Shown piece after piece: positions 5,547 through 8,240 of a DNA stretch of 8,240 nucleotides. Below the pieces are notes generated by a model. It ran no database searches. It worked only from the letters and a program-made list of their open reading frames with translations, and was not told the origin of the DNA. Source of the DNA: Gemmatimonadota bacterium. GTDB taxonomy: Bacteria; Gemmatimonadota; Gemmatimonadetes; JACCXV01; JAHWKZ01. The first letter of the stretch is position 1, and each line of letters starts with the position of its first letter. Made by a program: the position numbers and the translations under genes. Location of the stretch: contig DAOWHI010000177.1 of the NCBI GenBank assembly GCA_030641505.1, forward strand, positions 1-8,240, read 5' to 3'.

Positions 5547-7232
5547 CTAATCCTGCGCCTGGTCCGGCGTCGCGTAGAGCAGCCAACCGTCGGGATCGAT
5601 TTCGATCTTCGTAACGGGGTTAAAGGGCTCGACGTTGATCTCGACGGTGCTGGTCTTCATCTCCACCTCGAGCCGTCGCTTACCGGCGCCAGTAGTCAAC
5701 TCCAACTCGAAGTCCAACCGATACGGATCTCCGGGCTGCAGCTGGCGCACGATCAGACGATCGGTCTTCTGGTCGATCGCCAACACCGGCATCCCGGGGC
5801 GCCCGACCCACTGGGCGAAGAACCAGCCCAGATCCATCCCCGAAGCATGCTCGGCGACGCGCTCGAAATCGGCGGTCCAAGCCGTCTGTCCGCGCAGTTC
5901 ACCGTAAAAGCTGCGAATCGCATCAAAAAAGACCTGATCGCCCACTCTTCGACGCAACATATGCAAGACCCAGGCCCCCTTCTGGTAGTTGTTCGGGGTC
6001 AAGAGGCTCTCGTACTCGCGTCGGGTTTGACCGTAGATCGGCTCCGGACTTTGTCGATGATAGGCGACGACACTCGCAGCCATGGCGCGCATGCGACGCG
6101 TCAACTCTTCCGGACCGCGTCCAGTGGAGCTTCCATGAAACTCAAAGAAGACCGCAGCGAAGTAGGACGCGAATCCTTCCGACAACCACAAGTGGTGCCA
6201 GTCGTTCTCGGTTACCGCGTCGCCAAACCACTGGTGGACGGTTTCGTGCGCGACCAGGGATGACAGTTGATCGTCTCCCTCACCCGGGTCGCCAGCACCC
6301 GTTCGAAGCGCGTCACCGATCGCCGATTCACTGTAGAAGATGGCGCTCGCGTTCTCCATCCCGCCGTATCGCGTGGAAGATTGGACGTGGGCCAGCTTCT
6401 CGTACGGGAACGGGCCGAACAACGAATCATAGAAGGATAGGATCTCGGTCGACCGAGAGAAAGCGGCCTCCCCGGCCAGTGAGTCGGCGGGATAGGTCCA
6501 GTGCGTGACTTCGACGCCGTTGACGACGCCGGCAGTAGTGACACTGAACGGTGCCGCGCCCAACACCATGCAGTAGGTCGGGATGCTTCCCGTCTCGATC
6601 CACCGCGTGAGCACCCGACCATCTTCGAGCTTCGACAGCTGACTGCGATAACCATTCGCCACGACCCGCCATTTCGCCGGTGCGACGATCTCGAACCCAA
6701 CCGTCGCCTTGTCCGACGGATGATCGACCGCAGGGAACCAGTAGCGCGCCCGATCGGGCCAGTTGTCAGCGAACACCACTACTTCTCCATGACGATTGGG
6801 TTGGATTATGAGGCCATCTTGAGGCTCGCCGTGATACCAGACGCTTGCTGTATGCCGGGTGGCAACCGGCTCGCGGGGAGCGCGCACGGTGAGTTTCTCG
6901 CCTTGGTGCGAGAATTCCGCGCGTTCCCCGTCGACGCTCACGCTGTCGATGGTCATAGGTCCAAAGTCGAGATCCAGCGTCGGGTGCAGGGTTGAAACAC
7001 TGGCCTCGTAGAGAATCGTCGTGTGTCCAGCGATCTCCCGCCCGTTGACGGGCAACTCCAGTGCGATGTCGTAATGAAGAACATCCACTCCCGAGCGTCG
7101 CGCGTAGCCGTCCACCTCGACGCTCGGGATCCCGACATCGATCGCGTCTTGCGCCAGCAACGAACCTGTCGTCAAAAGCAGACACGCAACCGCGGGTACC
7201 GCCGTCAGGCCGCGCTTGGTGATCGAGCTCAC
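5547..7232 (-). CDS. Secreted M1 family metallopeptidase (aminopeptidase N-like)
   Basis: The 561-residue protein is a gluzincin of family M1, zinc enzymes that remove N-terminal residues from peptides. An N-terminal beta-rich domain (about 40-230) is followed by the catalytic domain. The exopeptidase motif is YGGMEN (289-294, in place of GAMEN). The zinc site is HETVH (329-333) with the third ligand E352 in WLSEGF, exactly the HEXXH-18-E spacing. The likely proton-donor tyrosine is Y416 in NNYQKGAW. Residues 1-28 resemble a signal peptide ending SLLAQDA, so it is probably periplasmic or outer-surface. It lacks the large C-terminal helical domain of full-length aminopeptidase N. The frame remains open to 7526, but the GTG at 7232 is chosen because it directly precedes the signal peptide and overlaps the upstream gene's stop (GTGA). 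Peptide specificity is unknown. Confidence 0.92.
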   Translation of the reverse strand: MSSITKRGLTAVPAVACLLLTTGSLLAQDAIDVGIPSVEVDGYARRSGVDVLHYDIALELPVNGREIAGHTTILYEASVSTLHPTLDLDFGPMTIDSVSVDGERAEFSHQGEKLTVRAPREPVATRHTASVWYHGEPQDGLIIQPNRHGEVVVFADNWPDRARYWFPAVDHPSDKATVGFEIVAPAKWRVVANGYRSQLSKLEDGRVLTRWIETGSIPTYCMVLGAAPFSVTTAGVVNGVEVTHWTYPADSLAGEAAFSRSTEILSFYDSLFGPFPYEKLAHVQSSTRYGGMENASAIFYSESAIGDALRTGAGDPGEGDDQLSSLVAHETVHQWFGDAVTENDWHHLWLSEGFASYFAAVFFEFHGSSTGRGPEELTRRMRAMAASVVAYHRQSPEPIYGQTRREYESLLTPNNYQKGAWVLHMLRRRVGDQVFFDAIRSFYGELRGQTAWTADFERVAEHASGMDLGWFFAQWVGRPGMPVLAIDQKTDRLIVRQLQPGDPYRLDFELELTTGAGKRRLEVEMKTSTVEINVEPFNPVTKIEIDPDGWLLYATPDQAQD

Positions 7233-8240
7233 GGTGTAGGAGGCTGGTAGTACTCGAGGCCCAGGTGGGTTATCTGCTCCTCTCCCATCAGGAAGCGGAG
7301 TGTGTTCTTCAGCTTTGTGAGCTGAATAAAGATGTCGTGCTCCGGGTAGAGATCGGGCGCGTGCATGGGGCTCTTCCAGTAGAAAGACAACCACTCCTGA
7401 ATCCCCTTCATACCCGACCGAGCAGCGAGATCCAGAAACAAGACGAGATCTAGAACGATCGGTGCCGCGAGAATCGAGTCCCGGCACAGGAAGTTGATCT
7501 TGATCTGCATCGGGTAACCGAGCCACCCGAAGATGTCGACGTTGTCCCAGCCTTCCTTGTTGTCTCCGCGGGGTGGATAGTAGTTGATGCGTACGACGTG
7601 AGAGATGTCGCCGTACAACTCCGGATAAAGCTCCGGCTGAAGGATGAAATCGAGCACACCCAGTTTCGATTCCTCTTTGGTTTTGAACGACTCGGGGTCG
7701 TCGAGTACCTCTCCGTCACGGTTGCCGAGGATATTGGTCGAGTACCAGCCGCGGATGCCGAGCATTCGGGCCTTGAACCCGGGTGCTAGGATCGTCTTCA
7801 TCAACGTCTGACCGGTCTTAAAGTCCTTGCCGCTGACTGGAACGCCATTTTGAGCAGCGAGATCGAGCAGTGCGGGAACGTCGGCCGACAGATTCGGTGC
7901 TCCGTTCGCGTAAGGGATGCCGCACTTGAGCGCAGCGTACGCGTAGATCATGGACGGTGGAATCGAGTCGTCGTCCGCATCGAGTCCCTTCTCGAAAGCA
8001 TCGAGGTCTTGGTGCACCGCCGTGGGCTGCATAAAGACTTCTGTCGACCCGCACCACACCATCACCATTCGATCACACGCGTTCGCTTCGCGGAACCGCT
8101 CAATGTCATCGATCAGCTGGTCGGCCCACGCCCGCTTTGAGCGACTCTCGATAATGTGCGTGCCGTTTAGTTTCTTGACGTAGCGTTGATCAAAGGCGCC
8201 GCGCATCGGACGAATCGTGCGCAGGAAGTCGGCCAGCTCC
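7229..8240 (-). CDS. ino1: Inositol-3-phosphate synthase (myo-inositol-1-phosphate synthase), 5' end outside window
   Basis: This enzyme converts glucose 6-phosphate to 1D-myo-inositol 3-phosphate using bound NAD, the first step of inositol and inositol-lipid synthesis. The 336 visible residues cover the end of the NAD-binding part and the whole catalytic domain. Recognisable blocks are RMVMVWCGSTEVF, PYANGAPNLSADVPA, the lysine-bearing GKDFKTGQT (visible residues 137-145), RGWYSTNILGNRDGEVLDD, and NYYPPRGDNKEGWDN. These are followed by GWLGYPMQIKINFLCRDS, all strongly conserved in this family. The N-terminal Rossmann glycine motif lies beyond base 8240. The frame is open to the edge (ELADFLRTIRP precedes the first internal methionine at 8206), so that ATG is not the start. 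The TGA stop overlaps the GTG start of the M1 peptidase, which implies one operon. Inositol phosphate could feed phospholipids or osmolytes, but nothing here shows which. Confidence 0.95.
   Translation of the reverse strand, partial: ELADFLRTIRPMRGAFDQRYVKKLNGTHIIESRSKRAWADQLIDDIERFREANACDRMVMVWCGSTEVFMQPTAVHQDLDAFEKGLDADDDSIPPSMIYAYAALKCGIPYANGAPNLSADVPALLDLAAQNGVPVSGKDFKTGQTLMKTILAPGFKARMLGIRGWYSTNILGNRDGEVLDDPESFKTKEESKLGVLDFILQPELYPELYGDISHVVRINYYPPRGDNKEGWDNVDIFGWLGYPMQIKINFLCRDSILAAPIVLDLVLFLDLAARSGMKGIQEWLSFYWKSPMHAPDLYPEHDIFIQLTKLKNTLRFLMGEEQITHLGLEYYQPPTP

Noticed and set aside
7233..7526. Upstream extension of the M1 peptidase frame by 98 codons
   Set aside because: It lies wholly inside the well-conserved inositol-3-phosphate synthase in another frame, and a signal peptide begins at the GTG at 7232.
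1..8240. Search for defence system, mobile element, CRISPR, tRNA/rRNA or biosynthetic cluster
   Set aside because: No transposase, integrase, direct-repeat array, structured RNA gene or defence-type domain was seen. The NYN nuclease belongs to the housekeeping YacP type and sits in a housekeeping operon.

Overview
This window reads as an ordinary chromosomal segment of a GC-rich, Gram-negative-type bacterium. Several products carry export signals or membrane anchors: an N-terminally anchored S41 protease, a secreted M1 metallopeptidase and a secreted unknown protein. The short sigma factor with an RQAIL motif in region 2.4 and the NAD-dependent inositol-3-phosphate synthase recall the Gemmatimonadota/Bacteroidota side of the tree. 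That placement is an inference from remembered family sequences, not a search result, and is only moderately secure. There are no tRNAs, rRNAs, insertion sequences, CRISPR arrays or phage genes.

Left part (1-1633). A LON substrate-binding-domain protein runs leftward off the edge from base 220. A ZIP-family metal transporter (271-996) diverges from it. An unrecognised secreted protein (1633 down to 926) converges on the transporter, and the two 3' ends overlap by 71 bp.

Middle (1634-2761). Two promoters diverge from one intergenic region. A leftward one sits almost on top of the secreted-protein start. A rightward one has perfect TTGACA and TATAAT boxes and feeds a sigma-70 family gene of the RpoD/SigA type. 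That sigma gene is interrupted by an in-frame TAG at codon 45, in a short stretch where several normally invariant residues are also changed. A 15-bp hairpin behind it serves both strands as a terminator.

Right part (2762-8240). Five leftward genes are packed like one operon: inositol-3-phosphate synthase (5' end off the window), M1 aminopeptidase-like protein, thymidylate kinase (tmk), S41 C-terminal processing protease, and a YacP-like NYN ribonuclease. Junctions are GTGA (4 bp overlap), 9 bp, ATGA (4 bp overlap) and 26 bp. The genes do not form one pathway. They mix envelope proteolysis, dTTP supply, inositol-phosphate synthesis and RNA turnover, so shared transcription looks like housekeeping linkage.

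I did not find a convincing new biological system. The points most worth a second look are the amber codon and altered residues in the sigma gene, the near-leaderless promoter arrangement, the antisense 3' overlap, and the missing start codon for the first strand of the NYN domain.
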